A stretch of DNA of 64,000 bases from Billgrantia lactosivorans (lineage in GTDB: Bacteria > Pseudomonadota > Gammaproteobacteria > Pseudomonadales > Halomonadaceae), in contig NZ_QHGY01000004.1 of NCBI RefSeq assembly GCF_003254665.1, forward strand, positions 124,001-188,000. Reading direction: 5' to 3'. Each line of letters starts with the position of its first letter. Within the stretch, counting starts at the first letter, position 1. The translations under genes were made by a program, and so were the position numbers. Positions 1 through 9,108 of this stretch are shown here, piece by piece. The notes beneath the pieces were generated by a model. That model was not told where the DNA came from. It saw only the letters and a list, made by a program, of their open reading frames with translations, and made no database searches.

Positions 1-187
1 CGGCGCGCTCTACCCCGCCTTCGGCATCCTGCTCTCGCCGATCCTCGCCGCCGTGGCGATGGCCGCCTCGAGCATCTGCGTGCTGACCAATGCGCTGCGC
101 CTCCGTGGCTTCCGGCCGCCGCTCGCGCTCGATGCGGATGAGGCCGCAGCGCCGCAGGTGGAGGTCGCTAGCCGGGCTGGCGCGTGA
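1..187 (+). CDS. copA: Heavy-metal (copper-type) P-type ATPase, C-terminal fragment
   Basis: Only the last ~61 codons are inside the window; the gene begins upstream. The visible end reads as a hydrophobic final membrane segment (around [20 protein letters not shown]) followed by [13 protein letters not shown], the ending typical of copper-exporting P1B-type ATPases, then a short Ala/Glu-rich tail. These pumps use ATP to expel Cu(I) across the inner membrane. The catalytic DKTGT region and metal-binding domains lie outside the window. The identification rests on the last transmembrane helix and the conserved SNALRLR-like end, so the exact metal is uncertain. The gene is convergent with the MFS gene, only a few bases away. 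Confidence 0.7.
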   Translation, partial: GALYPAFGILLSPILAAVAMAASSICVLTNALRLRGFRPPLALDADEAAAPQVEVASRAGA

Positions 188-191
188 GGCA

Positions 192-1445
192 TCACGGCGC
201 GTCCTGGGTGGCCAACGGCTCTTCGACGGCTCGCCTGGTCGCCCAGGCGAAGCCGAGCAGCCCGACGATGGGGCCGGGAACAAGCAGCCAGGCGGCGCTC
301 AACCCCACGTGCTCGAACAGCGCCGTGGTGGCGGCAATCGAGACCACGGTGATGGCAAAGCCGATGGAGTTCTGGATGGCCAGCGCGGCGCCGACCAGCT
401 CGCGCGGGCAGGCCTGCGCCGAAAGGGCGGAGAACTGCGGTGAATCCGCAACCACGGTGGCGCCCCACAGCAGCAGGAGCAGGCCCAGCGCGACGGCCGG
501 CAGCGCCTGCCAGAACAGCGCGAACACCACGGCGCAGGCGCCCGAGGAGGCCAGGGCGGCCAGCGCCACCCTGGCGCTGCCGTAACGCCGCGACAGCCGC
601 CCGCCGATCACGCAGCCCAGCGCCCCGACACCGATGATGGCGAAGGCCATGCCGGACACGCCGAGGGCGCTGTAGCGGCTGGCCAGCACCGTCTGCGACA
701 CCAGCAGCGGCACCACCGTCCAGAAGGCGTACAGCTCCCACATGTGGCCGAAGTAGCCCAGAGCAGCCGCGCGGAAGCGATGGATCCGGAATGCGTCCAG
801 CACCGTGGGCCGTCCTGTCGGGGAGTGAGCCGCTGCCCTGCGCTGGCGGGCGTCGGGAAGGTGGGGGCCATCGCCCAGGCGGTGGATCATCGCCGCGCCG
901 AGCAGGGCGAGCCCGGACGAGGCGAGGATGACATATTGCCAGGGCAGATCGGCCCCTACCTGCCGCAGCCCGTGGGGCAGCGCCGTGCCCAGCGTCAGCA
1001 TGGCGACCAACTGGGCCAGCGCCTGCCCGGTACGCTCCGGCGCCCAGCTGACGATCAGCTTCATGCCCACCGGATAGATGCCCGCCAGCGACAGGCCGAC
1101 CAGGAAACGCAACACCAGGGCGCTGGCCAGGCCCTCCGGCAGCAGGGCGAAGCCGGCGTTGAACAGGGCGCCGGCCAGCGCGCAGCAGACGAAGATCCGG
1201 CTGGCGCGATAGCGATCCGCCAGGCCGCCGAGGGCCATCGTCAGGGTGCCGAGGATGAAGCCGACCTGCACCGCGCTGGTCATCCAGCCGATGTCCGCGG
1301 CGCTGACGTGCCAGGTGCGCATCAGGTCTTCCGCCGCGCTGTTGGCGCTGAACCACAGCGAGGTGCCGAACAGCTGGGCGATGGCGATCGTCGCCACGGG
1401 CCAGGTATCGCTTCTGGGGTTCCTCTCGTCGCAGCCGGACGTCAT
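192..1445 (-). CDS. MFS transporter, 12-TM type
   Basis: A 417-residue hydrophobic protein with the major facilitator layout: an N-terminal helix around [17 protein letters not shown], a central loop near residue 190-205 and a second six-helix half. The loop after helix 2 ([11 protein letters not shown]) matches the MFS signature. The frame stays open far upstream, but those codons are low-complexity Arg-rich shadow. The ATG at 1445 has a GGAG eight bases ahead and directly precedes a plausible N-terminus, so it was chosen. It is a secondary transporter of the inner membrane. No residue pattern reveals the substrate, and the neighbours (copper ATPase, esterase-like gene) give no pathway. Confidence 0.85.
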   Translation of the reverse strand: MTSGCDERNPRSDTWPVATIAIAQLFGTSLWFSANSAAEDLMRTWHVSAADIGWMTSAVQVGFILGTLTMALGGLADRYRASRIFVCCALAGALFNAGFALLPEGLASALVLRFLVGLSLAGIYPVGMKLIVSWAPERTGQALAQLVAMLTLGTALPHGLRQVGADLPWQYVILASSGLALLGAAMIHRLGDGPHLPDARQRRAAAHSPTGRPTVLDAFRIHRFRAAALGYFGHMWELYAFWTVVPLLVSQTVLASRYSALGVSGMAFAIIGVGALGCVIGGRLSRRYGSARVALAALASSGACAVVFALFWQALPAVALGLLLLLWGATVVADSPQFSALSAQACPRELVGAALAIQNSIGFAITVVSIAATTALFEHVGLSAAWLLVPGPIVGLLGFAWATRRAVEEPLATQDAP

Positions 1446-1538
1446 GACGGCACTCCGGTTCGTCAGGGACAGCGTGGAGGCCGCCCAGCCCGCGTGAAGG
1501 CGCGTCGATGCGATACGACAATCCCGCACTCCGCGCGC

Positions 1539-1561
1539 CCAATCGATCGATACACTATTGG
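1539..1561. promoter_or_regulatory. Inverted repeat upstream of the MFS gene
   Basis: CCAAT and ATTGG arms enclose 13 bases containing CGATCGAT. The element lies about 95 bases upstream of the MFS start, in the 182-base gap between the MFS and esterase genes, where a promoter is expected. It could be an operator, but the arms are short and it may be chance. Confidence 0.2.
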
Positions 1562-1627
1562 CCGCTGCGCGGATGTCGTCAATGCCCGCCAGGCGGCGCA
1601 AGGGGCGCCACCGCCTGCCGGGCCACC

Positions 1628-2947
1628 TCAGACCCCGAAGGGATAGGTGTCGGGTGTCTCCTCCGGGTGCCACTGCTCGCCCGTGTCGAACGGCTCCACG
1701 GCGCGGGTCTCGTCGACATGGAAGACGGCGTCGAACTGCCGGGCCATGGAGGCCTTGAAGTAGTGGCTGATGCGCTCCGACTCGGGGCGGTAGATCACGC
1801 CGATGGCGCGCTCCCACAGCGGCTCCTTCAGGGGCGCCGCACCCTCGCCCAGCGGCAGGTAGAAGTCACCGAGGCCGCTGTCGTGGAACAGCCGCTCGAC
1901 ACTGCCCGCCATCGAGGGTCGCACCCGGCGATGTTCCACCGGGCCGTCCCAGTCGCGGGCCGCCGAGACGAAGCCGGTGTGGGTGGTGAACCCCACCAGC
2001 AGCGCCTGCTCCTCGCCGAAGCGGTGGCGCACCAGCTGACCGACGTTGTGCTGGCCGCGATGCCAGCCCATGTCGGTGAAGGCGGCATCGCCCAGGTGCG
2101 AGTTGTGTGCCCATACCACCAGCTTGCCCCGCCCGCCATGGCGGCGCAGGTGCTCGCGCAGCTCGGCGATGGTATCGGTCATGTGCTCGTCGCGCAGGTT
2201 CCAGGTGTCCACTCGCGAGCCGAACATGGCACGGTAGTAGTGCTCCGCGTTGACTACCACGCGGGCATTCTGCTCGGCAAAGAACTGCTCGTCCCGCGAA
2301 CGACGGCCATCGCCGCGCAGGTAGCCGGTGGACTTCTCGAGCAGGTCGGCAAGCAGGCGCACGGCGGCGTCCTCGCAGATGCGGCTGAGGCCGAAGGCGG
2401 CATCGTGGCCGTAGCGCACCGGATCGCCGCCATGGTCGAGGCAGGCGTAGCCCTCGCGGGCGGTGCGCGCCTGCTCCGGGTCGATGCCTTCGAGGTACTC
2501 GATCACCGCGTCCGCCGAGCGGTGCAGGCTGTAGATGTCGAGGCCGTAGAAGCCCACCTGCTTCTCGATCTCCTTGCCGGCGTTGTGCTCCTCGAGCCAG
2601 CCGATGAAGTCGCGCACCTCGGTATTGCGCCACATCCACTGCGGGAAGCGCTGGAAATCGTCGAAGGCGGTCTTCAGGGTGTCGTCGCCTTCGCCGCGGA
2701 CGTAGCGGTTGAGGCGCAGGGCATCGGGCCAGTCGGCCTCGACGATCACCGCCTCGAAGTCTTTCTCGCGAATCAGGCGCCGGGTGATCTCGGCGCGCAT
2801 GCGGTAGAACTCGGCGGTGCCGTGGGACGCCTCGCCGAGCAGCACCAGTGAGCGCTCGCCCACCTGATCCAGCAGGTCGTCGTAATCCACACTGCGGCCG
2901 TCGAGCGGCCTGGCGTTACTGCGAATGTAGTCCTGGGGAGTCGTCAT
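1628..2947 (-). CDS. Erythromycin esterase family protein
   Basis: A 439-residue protein of the erythromycin-esterase/succinoglycan-biosynthesis family. Visible signature elements are GEASHGT at residues 38-44, containing the Glu-x-x-His pair of the proposed active site, [10 protein letters not shown] around residue 75 and [10 protein letters not shown] in the middle. The true start is the ATG at 2947, because GGAGG sits seven to eight bases ahead; the longer open frame is not needed. Despite the family name, most chromosomal members are not macrolide resistance enzymes and their substrates are unknown, so a resistance function should not be assumed. It is a single gene with its own ribosome binding site. 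Confidence 0.85.
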   Translation of the reverse strand: MTTPQDYIRSNARPLDGRSVDYDDLLDQVGERSLVLLGEASHGTAEFYRMRAEITRRLIREKDFEAVIVEADWPDALRLNRYVRGEGDDTLKTAFDDFQRFPQWMWRNTEVRDFIGWLEEHNAGKEIEKQVGFYGLDIYSLHRSADAVIEYLEGIDPEQARTAREGYACLDHGGDPVRYGHDAAFGLSRICEDAAVRLLADLLEKSTGYLRGDGRRSRDEQFFAEQNARVVVNAEHYYRAMFGSRVDTWNLRDEHMTDTIAELREHLRRHGGRGKLVVWAHNSHLGDAAFTDMGWHRGQHNVGQLVRHRFGEEQALLVGFTTHTGFVSAARDWDGPVEHRRVRPSMAGSVERLFHDSGLGDFYLPLGEGAAPLKEPLWERAIGVIYRPESERISHYFKASMARQFDAVFHVDETRAVEPFDTGEQWHPEETPDTYPFGV

Positions 2948-3029
2948 GATCGCACCTCCTCCATGAAGGCCCATGGTTACTCCCTGAACTCTAGAAACCC
3001 CTTCCGCTTGCACTCAAGGTCTGGTGGGG

Positions 3030-3704
3030 TCAGCGACGCAGGATCACCAGCCAGCGCCCCAGGTTCAGGATGCTCGCCAGCGAGGCGGCCACGTAGGTGA
3101 AGGCGCAGGCGGTCAGCACGTGGCGGGCGCCGGGCAGGTCGTAGGGCGGCACGTACTCGCGCAGCAGCGGAAGGGCGCGATTGAAGCTGGCGTCAAACTC
3201 CACCGGCAGGGTCACCAGGTGCACCAGCGCCGCCGTGCCGAAGCTGATCACCGCCGCCACGATGACGATGGCGAGCCCCCCGGGCAGGCGGGTCAGGATG
3301 AACAGGAAGGGAGCGGCCATCATCAGCAGCGCGCCGACCTTCTCGGCCCGCTGGGCCACCCCGACCATGCGCGCACGGGCCATCAGCGGTGCGTACCCCT
3401 CGTGGTGCTGGATGGCGTGGCCGACCTCGTGGGCGGCCACGGTCACCGCCGTCAGCGAGCGCCCCTCGTAGTGTTCGCGGGAGAGTCGCACCCGGCGCGC
3501 CTCGGGGTCGTAGTGGTCGCCCTGCTCGGTCAACTCCACCTTGACCCCCTCGATGCCCAGGCGGCGCAGCAGGTGGTCGGCCAGCTCGGCGCCGGTGCCG
3601 GGGTAGTCGTCGCGCCCGCGGGCATGGCGCGCCAGCACCCACTTGGCCCACGCGTTGGGCAGCACGAAGATGGCCAGCAGGAAGACGATCAGCAGCACGA
3701 TCAT
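3030..3704 (-). CDS. Membrane-bound neutral zinc metallopeptidase (YugP/DUF2268-like)
   Basis: A 224-residue membrane protein. An N-terminal helix (residues 1-20) is followed by a cytoplasmic or periplasmic part with the zinc motif HEVGH at 92-96 and a nearby HH, then two or three more membrane helices (about 115-160 and 195-215). The layout matches the YugP family of integral membrane zinc proteases. HEVGH fits the HExxH consensus, giving two zinc-binding His and a catalytic Glu. The physiological substrate of the family is not established. The gene stands alone, with a hairpin and the Ntn hydrolase gene upstream on the same strand. Confidence 0.85.
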   Translation of the reverse strand: MIVLLIVFLLAIFVLPNAWAKWVLARHARGRDDYPGTGAELADHLLRRLGIEGVKVELTEQGDHYDPEARRVRLSREHYEGRSLTAVTVAAHEVGHAIQHHEGYAPLMARARMVGVAQRAEKVGALLMMAAPFLFILTRLPGGLAIVIVAAVISFGTAALVHLVTLPVEFDASFNRALPLLREYVPPYDLPGARHVLTACAFTYVAASLASILNLGRWLVILRR

Positions 3705-3795
3705 GGCGTTCGGGGTCTCTTTGGGCGTCTTGAGGTTGGACGTAGCGTACCCGCTTCGGGTTCATGCTGTCGCGCTGCGCCCGACGCACCAACGA

Positions 3796-3825
3796 CGCAG
3801 CCCCGGCCAGTTGGCCGGGGCTGCG
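3796..3825 (-). terminator. Strong GC hairpin after the Ntn hydrolase gene
   Basis: A 14-base perfect stem (CGCAGCCCCGGCCA and complement) with a two-base loop lies just beyond the stop codon of the Ntn hydrolase gene. There is no proper U-run after it on either strand, so it may be a rho-assisted terminator or an RNA-stabilising hairpin. Confidence 0.5.
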
Positions 3826-3841
3826 CGGGGTCCAGCCGATA

Positions 3842-4330
3842 TCAGGTCGTTGCGGGTTCCGGTTCTGCCTCGACATCCCGCATCATCGCCGCGAAGGGCA
3901 CGCCGGCCCGGGTCGCGGGCGTGACGGACTGTACCTCACCGCCGCTGTCATGGTCGCGGGTCTTGGCATACTCCACCGCTTCGACGGCGCTCTTGCCATG
4001 GTCGATGGCCGCCAGCGCCCACTTCCAGCCGGTACCGTAGGCGACGGGGCCGTTGACCGGGATACGCACCAGCTTGTTGAACATCTCGTAGACCCCATCG
4101 GGGCCGGCGATGATCATCTCGACCCGCGTCACGTGGGGCTTGTCGTTACGTGGCGCCCCGGCATTGAGCCACTCCATGACCTCCCACCACTCCTGCTGCT
4201 CGCCGGCGAAGGCCACCCACTCGCCGTTGTCGAGCCGGAACAGTTTCTGCGCATGGTTGTAGGTCGAGCCATTGACACTGATCAGCGAATCCGTCGCGAG
4301 CGTCGTTCCGTCCCATACGATTGTGGTCAT
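3842..4330 (-). CDS. Orphan HslV-like Ntn-hydrolase (proteasome-type) protein
   Basis: A 162-residue protein resembling the proteasome/HslV beta-subunit fold. It begins MTTIV, so removal of Met would expose Thr as the N-terminal nucleophile, as in HslV. The ATDS, QKLFRL (candidate catalytic Lys) and AFAGEQQEW segments align with the corresponding HslV stretches, and VAYGTGWKWA matches the IAIGSGGPYA turn. The start was set at the ATG at 4330 because GAGGT lies upstream and because it gives the exact MTT N-terminus. No hslU or other unfoldase gene adjoins it. The acidic C-terminal tail (EAEPEPATT) is unlike HslV. Substrate and partner are unknown; similar stand-alone proteins occur in phages and some proteobacteria. 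Confidence 0.7.
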   Translation of the reverse strand: MTTIVWDGTTLATDSLISVNGSTYNHAQKLFRLDNGEWVAFAGEQQEWWEVMEWLNAGAPRNDKPHVTRVEMIIAGPDGVYEMFNKLVRIPVNGPVAYGTGWKWALAAIDHGKSAVEAVEYAKTRDHDSGGEVQSVTPATRAGVPFAAMMRDVEAEPEPATT

Positions 4331-4498
4331 GTGAGTACCTCGGTGTAGATCGGGCGCAGGCCTCAACGAAAATTGGACGAGGCCCCTTGCGTCAGGCGCA
4401 GACTAAGATCGAAAAACGCAAGAAATCGACACACAGCCTAACGGTTTTGTAACCCGATCCATCCCTTCGTCAGGCGCCGGGGCCGGCGCCAAATCGAG

Positions 4499-5581
4499 CT
4501 ATCGGAGCAGCGCCCGGCGCACCTCCTCCAGCCCTTCCTCGCCGATCAATCCCTGGTGCATGGCGTGCTCCGCCATGGCCAGGCTGTCGTCGGCCAGCAC
4601 CAGGTCGCAGCCGGTATGGCCGATCTCGTCGCGCAGCAGCTCGATGGCGTGCTCGCGTTCGGGCTTGCGCTCGACCCGGCGGATGTACACCGCGCGGATG
4701 CGCTCGGGAAATTCGTGCACGATGCGGGCGTAGACCTCGGGATCGTGCTGGCCGCTGTCGCCGATCAGCACGCAGGGGAGCTCGTCGCGCATCGCCAGCA
4801 TGTGCTGGATCATGTCGTACTTGTGGTCTTCGGCGCGGCGCGGCCAGGGCTTGCGCCAGGAGATGCCCCACTCGCGCAGGAACAGGATGGGCCCCACGGG
4901 GATGCGGTTGAGCTGGAAGAACTCTTCCAGCATCTCGTAGATGCTCCAGGGGCCGCGGGAAACGTAGAGGATCGGCCGCCTGGCGTCGCCGCTCCTGCCG
5001 TCATGCAGCGCCTGGTAGAACTCCGCCACGCCGGGGAAGGCCATGCGCTGGTGCGCCCGCTTGACGAACAGCCGGTGGAGCATGCGCAGCTTGTTGGCCA
5101 CCCCGGTGTACATCACGGTGTCGTCGATATCGCTGATGATCAGCAGGTCGGCCTCGGCCGGCGGGATGTACACCTCGGTGAAGGAGTGCACCGGCTCCAC
5201 GTCCGGCAATACCACGTGCAGTTCGGCATGGTGCCAGGTGGTCTCCCCCGGCAGGGGATGCTCGATGGCCATATGGACGTCGAAGTAGCCGTCACGATCG
5301 GTGGTCACGGTGGCCACGTTCTCGCCCAGGCTGACCCTGACGTCCACCTGGGGCAGGCCGTGGCGGAAGATGCGCCGCACGACGTCGGCCAGGTCGCGCA
5401 GCACGCCATAGCGCGGTATCACCTCGCCCAGCGTGGCCTGGCGGAATACCCGCCCCATGAGGAAAGCCTCGTGGCGGGAGCCGTAGCCGCGATAGGGGTG
5501 CACCACATAGCCGCCGCGCCCGCGGTCGCGCTGCATCGGGCGGGCGGCGATACGCAGCAGGCGCCTGACGAATCCCGTCAT
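4499..5581 (-). CDS. App1-type phosphatidate phosphatase domain protein (DUF2183)
   Basis: A 360-residue protein with a HAD-like phosphatase core of the App1 family. DIDDT at 151-155 supplies the nucleophile and general acid aspartates, and GDSGQHDPE later supplies the metal-binding part. The first ~140 residues form the domain that usually precedes the App1 catalytic region. In yeast, App1 is a Mg-dependent phosphatidate phosphatase; bacterial relatives are largely uncharacterised, so lipid phosphate hydrolysis is inferred. The ATG at 5581 overlaps the stop of a 26-codon ORF by the ATGA arrangement, suggesting translational coupling. A less likely longer frame starts further upstream. Confidence 0.8.
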   Translation of the reverse strand: MTGFVRRLLRIAARPMQRDRGRGGYVVHPYRGYGSRHEAFLMGRVFRQATLGEVIPRYGVLRDLADVVRRIFRHGLPQVDVRVSLGENVATVTTDRDGYFDVHMAIEHPLPGETTWHHAELHVVLPDVEPVHSFTEVYIPPAEADLLIISDIDDTVMYTGVANKLRMLHRLFVKRAHQRMAFPGVAEFYQALHDGRSGDARRPILYVSRGPWSIYEMLEEFFQLNRIPVGPILFLREWGISWRKPWPRRAEDHKYDMIQHMLAMRDELPCVLIGDSGQHDPEVYARIVHEFPERIRAVYIRRVERKPEREHAIELLRDEIGHTGCDLVLADDSLAMAEHAMHQGLIGEEGLEEVRRALLR

Positions 5582-5658
5582 TCGCCCACCTGCCCGGCGT
5601 GCTCCAGCGGGCAGGCGTTGGTGCCGTGCACTCTCGGCCACTCCTGGCAATGCGCCAT
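5578..5658 (-). CDS. Small 26-residue ORF coupled to the App1-type gene
   Basis: Starting at ATG 5658 there are 26 codons reading MAHCQEWPRVHG then TNACPLEHAGQVGE. A very strong Shine-Dalgarno sequence (GGGAGGAG) lies just before the start, and the stop overlaps the next start as ATGA. The phosphatase gene's own upstream sequence has no comparable ribosome site, so this ORF may drive its translation. The peptide has two Cys and three His, which could bind a metal, but it is too short to assign to a family. It may be a real small protein or purely a leader peptide. Conservation in relatives would decide. Confidence 0.5.
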   Translation of the reverse strand: MAHCQEWPRVHGTNACPLEHAGQVGE

Positions 5659-5677
5659 GGTCTCCTCCCTGACACTC

Positions 5678-5707
5678 GACAGGGCCCGGCAACTGCCGAG
5701 CCCTGTC
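5678..5707 (-). terminator. Hairpin between cysN and the small ORF
   Basis: The two arms GACAGGGC-C-CGGCA and TGCCG-A-GCCCTGTC pair with one internal mismatch. This 30-base hairpin lies 60 bases past the cysN stop and about 20 bases before the start of the small ORF. No U-run follows. It probably ends or processes the cysDN message; it could also affect the start of the next transcript. Confidence 0.5.
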
Positions 5708-5767
5708 CCTAGTGTGGAGGATGCTGTCGCAAGATCAACCGTCTATGGTTCGCCTGGCCCCTCGCCC

Positions 5768-7207
5768 CTAGCGCAACAAGTCGCGAACGTCCTTGGCCTG
5801 CCAATGCGGGAAGTGCTTGCGAATCAGGGCATTGAGTTCCAGCTCGAAGGCGGCCCAGTCGACCTCGCCACGCGCCTGGCCCGAGGCATCGGCGGCAGCG
5901 CGCACCATCCCCGCGCCCACGGTGACGTTGGTGAGCCGGTCGATGACGATGAAGCTCCCGGTGCCGGGGCTCTGGTCATAGGCGTCGAGCGGCACCTCGG
6001 CGGTCAGCTCGACCCGGCAGCGGGCGATGGCGTTCAGCTCCAGGCGCTCGGCCGGATGGCGCTCCAAGGTGTTGACGTCGATCTGGTGGTGGATGGCGTT
6101 CACCTGCCCCGCCACCGAGCGGCCGGCCAGGCGGATGTCGTACTGACGCCCCGGCACCAGCGGCTGCTCGTGCATCCACACGATGTCGGCATCGAAGGCG
6201 TTGGTCAGGGTGACCTCGGCATCCTCGGCGACGATCCAGTCGCCGCGGGAGATGTCGATCTCGTCCTCGAGCGTGACGGTCACCGCCTGGCCCGGCCAGG
6301 CCGCCTCCAGGTCGCCGTCATAGGTCACCACGCGCGCGACCCGGCTGCTCTTGCCCGAGGGCAGCGCCTTGACGGCGAGGCCGGGGCGCAGCACGCCGGC
6401 CTCCAGGGTGCCGGCGTAGCCGCGGAAGTCGAGGTTGGGGCGGTTGACGTACTGCACCGGGAAGCGCAGGTCGACGAGGTTGCGGTCGCGGGTCACCTCC
6501 ACGGTTTCCAGCAGTTCCAGCAGCGCCGGGCCGGGCTCGCTCGCCTGGCGGTACCAGGGGGTGCGGTCGCTGCGGTTGACCACGTTGTCGCCCTCCAGCG
6601 CCGAGATCGGCACGAAGTGGAGGTCGCGCACCGAGAGCTGTTCGGCGAAGCGGCGATAGTCGGCAACGATCTCCTCGAAGCGCGCCTGGGAGAAACCCAC
6701 CAGGTCCATCTTGTTCACCGCGATGACCAGGTGCTTGATGCCCAGCAGGTCGGCGATGAAGCTGTGGCGTCGGGTCTGGGTCTGCACGCCGTAGCGGGCG
6801 TCGATCAGGATGATCGCCAGGTTGGCGGTGGAGGCCCCGGTGGCCATGTTGCGGGTGTACTGCTCGTGCCCCGGGGTGTCGGCGATGATGAACTTGCGCT
6901 TGTCGGTGGAGAAGAAGCGATAGGCCACGTCGATGGTGATGCCCTGCTCGCGCTCCGACTGCAGGCCGTCGACCAGCAGCGCCAGGTCGACGGCGTCGCC
7001 GGTGGTGCCGCTCTTCTTCGAATCGCGGGTCAGTGCCGCCAGGTGATCGTCGAAGATCATCTTGGAGTCGTGCAGCAGCCGGCCGATCAGGGTCGACTTG
7101 CCGTCGTCGACGCTGCCGCAGGTGATGAAGCGCAGCAGGTCCTTGTTTTCGTGCTCGTGCAGGTACTGCTCGATGTTGTCTGCTATCAGAGAAGACTGAT
7201 GGGCCAT
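5768..7207 (-). CDS. cysN: Sulfate adenylyltransferase subunit 1 (GTPase)
   Basis: A 479-residue GTPase subunit of ATP sulfurylase. GTP hydrolysis drives formation of adenosine 5'-phosphosulfate from sulfate and ATP by CysD. The translation-factor-type G motifs are clear: GSVDDGKST at 31-39, DTPGH near 110 and NKMD near 165, followed by two beta-barrel domains. The length is that of stand-alone CysN, so there is no fused APS kinase (CysC) domain; an APS kinase or direct APS reduction must be encoded elsewhere. It follows cysD by 72 bases on the same strand, surely as one operon. Confidence 0.97.
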   Translation of the reverse strand: MAHQSSLIADNIEQYLHEHENKDLLRFITCGSVDDGKSTLIGRLLHDSKMIFDDHLAALTRDSKKSGTTGDAVDLALLVDGLQSEREQGITIDVAYRFFSTDKRKFIIADTPGHEQYTRNMATGASTANLAIILIDARYGVQTQTRRHSFIADLLGIKHLVIAVNKMDLVGFSQARFEEIVADYRRFAEQLSVRDLHFVPISALEGDNVVNRSDRTPWYRQASEPGPALLELLETVEVTRDRNLVDLRFPVQYVNRPNLDFRGYAGTLEAGVLRPGLAVKALPSGKSSRVARVVTYDGDLEAAWPGQAVTVTLEDEIDISRGDWIVAEDAEVTLTNAFDADIVWMHEQPLVPGRQYDIRLAGRSVAGQVNAIHHQIDVNTLERHPAERLELNAIARCRVELTAEVPLDAYDQSPGTGSFIVIDRLTNVTVGAGMVRAAADASGQARGEVDWAAFELELNALIRKHFPHWQAKDVRDLLR

Positions 7208-7279
7208 GATGACATCCCGAAAATCATTGATCAGACGCTGAGCGAAAGTCAGCCAGAGGCAGCGAGTTTTCGCCAGCGG

Positions 7280-8251
7280 CTAGAAGTACCCCTCGCGCTT
7301 CTTCTTCTCCATCGAGCCCGCCTGGTCGTGGTCGATGGCCCGGCCGCTGCGTTCGCTGGTGCGGGTCAGCAGCATCTCCTGGATGATCTCCGGCAGGGTG
7401 TCGGCCCGGGACTCCACCGCGCCGGTCAGCGGGTAGCAGCCCAGCGTGCGGAAGCGTACCCAGCGCTCCTCGGGTACCTCGCCGGGTTCGAGCGGCAGGC
7501 GCTCGTCGTCGACCATCACCAGCATGCCGTCGCGCTCCACCACCGGCCGCGGGGCGGCGTAGTAGAGCGGCACGATGGGAATCTGCTCGAGGTGGATGTA
7601 CTGCCAGATGTCCAGCTCGGTCCAGTTGGAGAGCGGGAAGGCGCGGATCGACTCGCTCTTGTTGATCCGGGCGTTGTACAGGTTCCACAGCTCGGGGCGC
7701 TGGCTCTTGGGGTCCCAGCGGTGGTACTTGTCACGGAACGAGAACACGCGCTCCTTGGCGCGGCTGGCCTCCTCGTCGCGGCGGGCACCGCCGAAGGCGG
7801 CATCGAAGCCGTACTTGTCCAGCGCCTGCTTGAGCGCCTGGGTCTTCATCACGTCGGTATAGCCGCTGGAGCCGTGGTCGAAGGGATTGATGCCCGCGGC
7901 GCGCCCCTCCTCGTTGATGTGCTCGATCAGCTCCATGCCCACCTCGCCGGCCATGCGGTCGCGGAAGGCGATCATCTCGCGGAACTTCCAGGTGGTGTTG
8001 ATGTGCATCAGCGGGAACGGCGGCGGCCCGGGGTAGAAGGCCTTGCGCGCCAGGTGCAGCATCACCGAGGAATCCTTGCCGATCGAGTAGAGCATCACCG
8101 GGTTGCGGAACTCGGCCGCCACCTCGCGGATGATGTGGATCGACTCGGCTTCCAGCTGCTGCAGATGGGTCAGCCGGTGCGGCGACAGGGAGGTCGGCGA
8201 ACCGGCAAGCTGGGAGGCCGGCTGTTGCTCGGGAGCTTTGAGACTGGTCAT
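7280..8251 (-). CDS. cysD: Sulfate adenylyltransferase subunit 2
   Basis: A 323-residue catalytic subunit of ATP sulfurylase, which transfers AMP from ATP to sulfate. The PP-loop SIGKDSS sits at 56-62, followed by [33 protein letters not shown] and the basic end (EKKKREGYF) are characteristic of CysD. The first ~25 residues are a variable extension rich in Pro/Ser. It is the first gene of the cysDN operon; a palindrome upstream may carry regulation by a CysB-type regulator, though that is only inferred. Confidence 0.97.
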   Translation of the reverse strand: MTSLKAPEQQPASQLAGSPTSLSPHRLTHLQQLEAESIHIIREVAAEFRNPVMLYSIGKDSSVMLHLARKAFYPGPPPFPLMHINTTWKFREMIAFRDRMAGEVGMELIEHINEEGRAAGINPFDHGSSGYTDVMKTQALKQALDKYGFDAAFGGARRDEEASRAKERVFSFRDKYHRWDPKSQRPELWNLYNARINKSESIRAFPLSNWTELDIWQYIHLEQIPIVPLYYAAPRPVVERDGMLVMVDDERLPLEPGEVPEERWVRFRTLGCYPLTGAVESRADTLPEIIQEMLLTRTSERSGRAIDHDQAGSMEKKKREGYF

Positions 8252-8314
8252 CGGCCCGGGTACCTCGCATGACGATGGGCAGTAAGGATCATGCGCTACA
8301 GGTTAAGCCGTGAC

Positions 8315-8340
8315 GGTAATAACGTAAAAGAATGATTACC
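8315..8340 (-). promoter_or_regulatory. Perfect inverted repeat in the cysD promoter region
   Basis: GGTAAT (8315-8320) and ATTACC (8335-8340) are separated by 14 AT-rich bases. The element lies 64-89 bases before cysD, in the AT-richest part of the 119-base gap between cpdA and cysD. This is a sensible place for an activator or repressor site. I cannot match it confidently to the loosely defined CysB consensus. Confidence 0.35.
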
Positions 8341-8370
8341 TATCTTTTTAGATCGAAATCGAATCGTAGA

Positions 8371-9108
8371 TCAGAGATCGATGCGCTCGACCCAGGTCAG
8401 CCACTCGTCGCCGCGCAGGTCGAGGATGCGAAAGCCCGGCCTCGACGCCTCGTCGATGGCGAAGTCGTCGGAGCCGGCCAGGAACTGGTCGGTGGTCGAG
8501 GGGCAGCCGTAGACCATGACCTCGCCGTGCTCGAGCCGCTGGCGCCCGGCGAAGGCCTGGTGGATGTGCCCGCAAAGCACGGCCTTGAGCTGCGCAAACG
8601 GCGCCAGCGCCTGCCACAGGGCATCGCGATCCTTGAGCCCGATCTGGTCGAGCCAGGCCGAACCGACCGCGAGGGGAGGATGATGCATGACCAGCAGCGT
8701 GGGGCGCTCGTCCTGCCGCAGCCGCTCGACCAGCGCGCCGATACGCGCCTCGCCAAGCTCGCCATGGGCATGCCCCTTGACGCAGCTGTCCGCGACCAGC
8801 AGCCGCCAGTCACCCAGGTCGATGTCATCGTGGATGGCCTTGACGTCCTTCATCAGCTCCTGCTGATCGTGGTTGCCGCCCAGCCAGAACCAGGGGCAGC
8901 CCAGCGTCGACAGGACCCGATGGGCGTGCTGGTAGGAAGCCGCCGTCTCGTCCTGGCTGACGTCGCCGCTGACGATCACCAGGTCCGGGCGCTCGGCGCG
9001 CACGGCCGCCACCACGGATTCGAGCTGGCGCAACGGGAAGCCGGCCCGGGAGCGGGCGGCGGGATCGGCATGCAGGTGGCAATCGCTGAGCTGGACCAGC
9101 CGCGTCAT
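8371..9108 (-). CDS. cpdA: 3',5'-cyclic-nucleotide (cAMP) phosphodiesterase
   Basis: A 245-residue class III metallophosphoesterase of the CpdA type, which hydrolyses cAMP to AMP in the cytoplasm. The two-metal site is complete: D9 and H11 (in SDCHLHAD), GDVSQDE, GGNHD, MHHPP and GHIHQ. The ATG at 9108 overlaps the stop of the DUF1249 gene upstream (ATGA), so the two are translationally coupled. The order nudF, yqiB, cpdA is conserved in many gammaproteobacteria, which supports the naming. Confidence 0.92.
   Translation of the reverse strand: MTRLVQLSDCHLHADPAARSRAGFPLRQLESVVAAVRAERPDLVIVSGDVSQDETAASYQHAHRVLSTLGCPWFWLGGNHDQQELMKDVKAIHDDIDLGDWRLLVADSCVKGHAHGELGEARIGALVERLRQDERPTLLVMHHPPLAVGSAWLDQIGLKDRDALWQALAPFAQLKAVLCGHIHQAFAGRQRLEHGEVMVYGCPSTTDQFLAGSDDFAIDEASRPGFRILDLRGDEWLTWVERIDL

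Noticed and set aside
1628..2947. Macrolide resistance gene
   Set aside because: The protein belongs to the erythromycin esterase family by fold, but chromosomal members in environmental bacteria are mostly not resistance genes and there is no mobile context.
4556..8272. A 1238-codon open frame on the plus strand
   Set aside because: It runs antisense to the phosphatase, cysN and cysD genes, all well supported by motifs. Long antisense frames arise from GC-rich codon usage; its protein is Gly/Val/His/Asp-rich without family signs.
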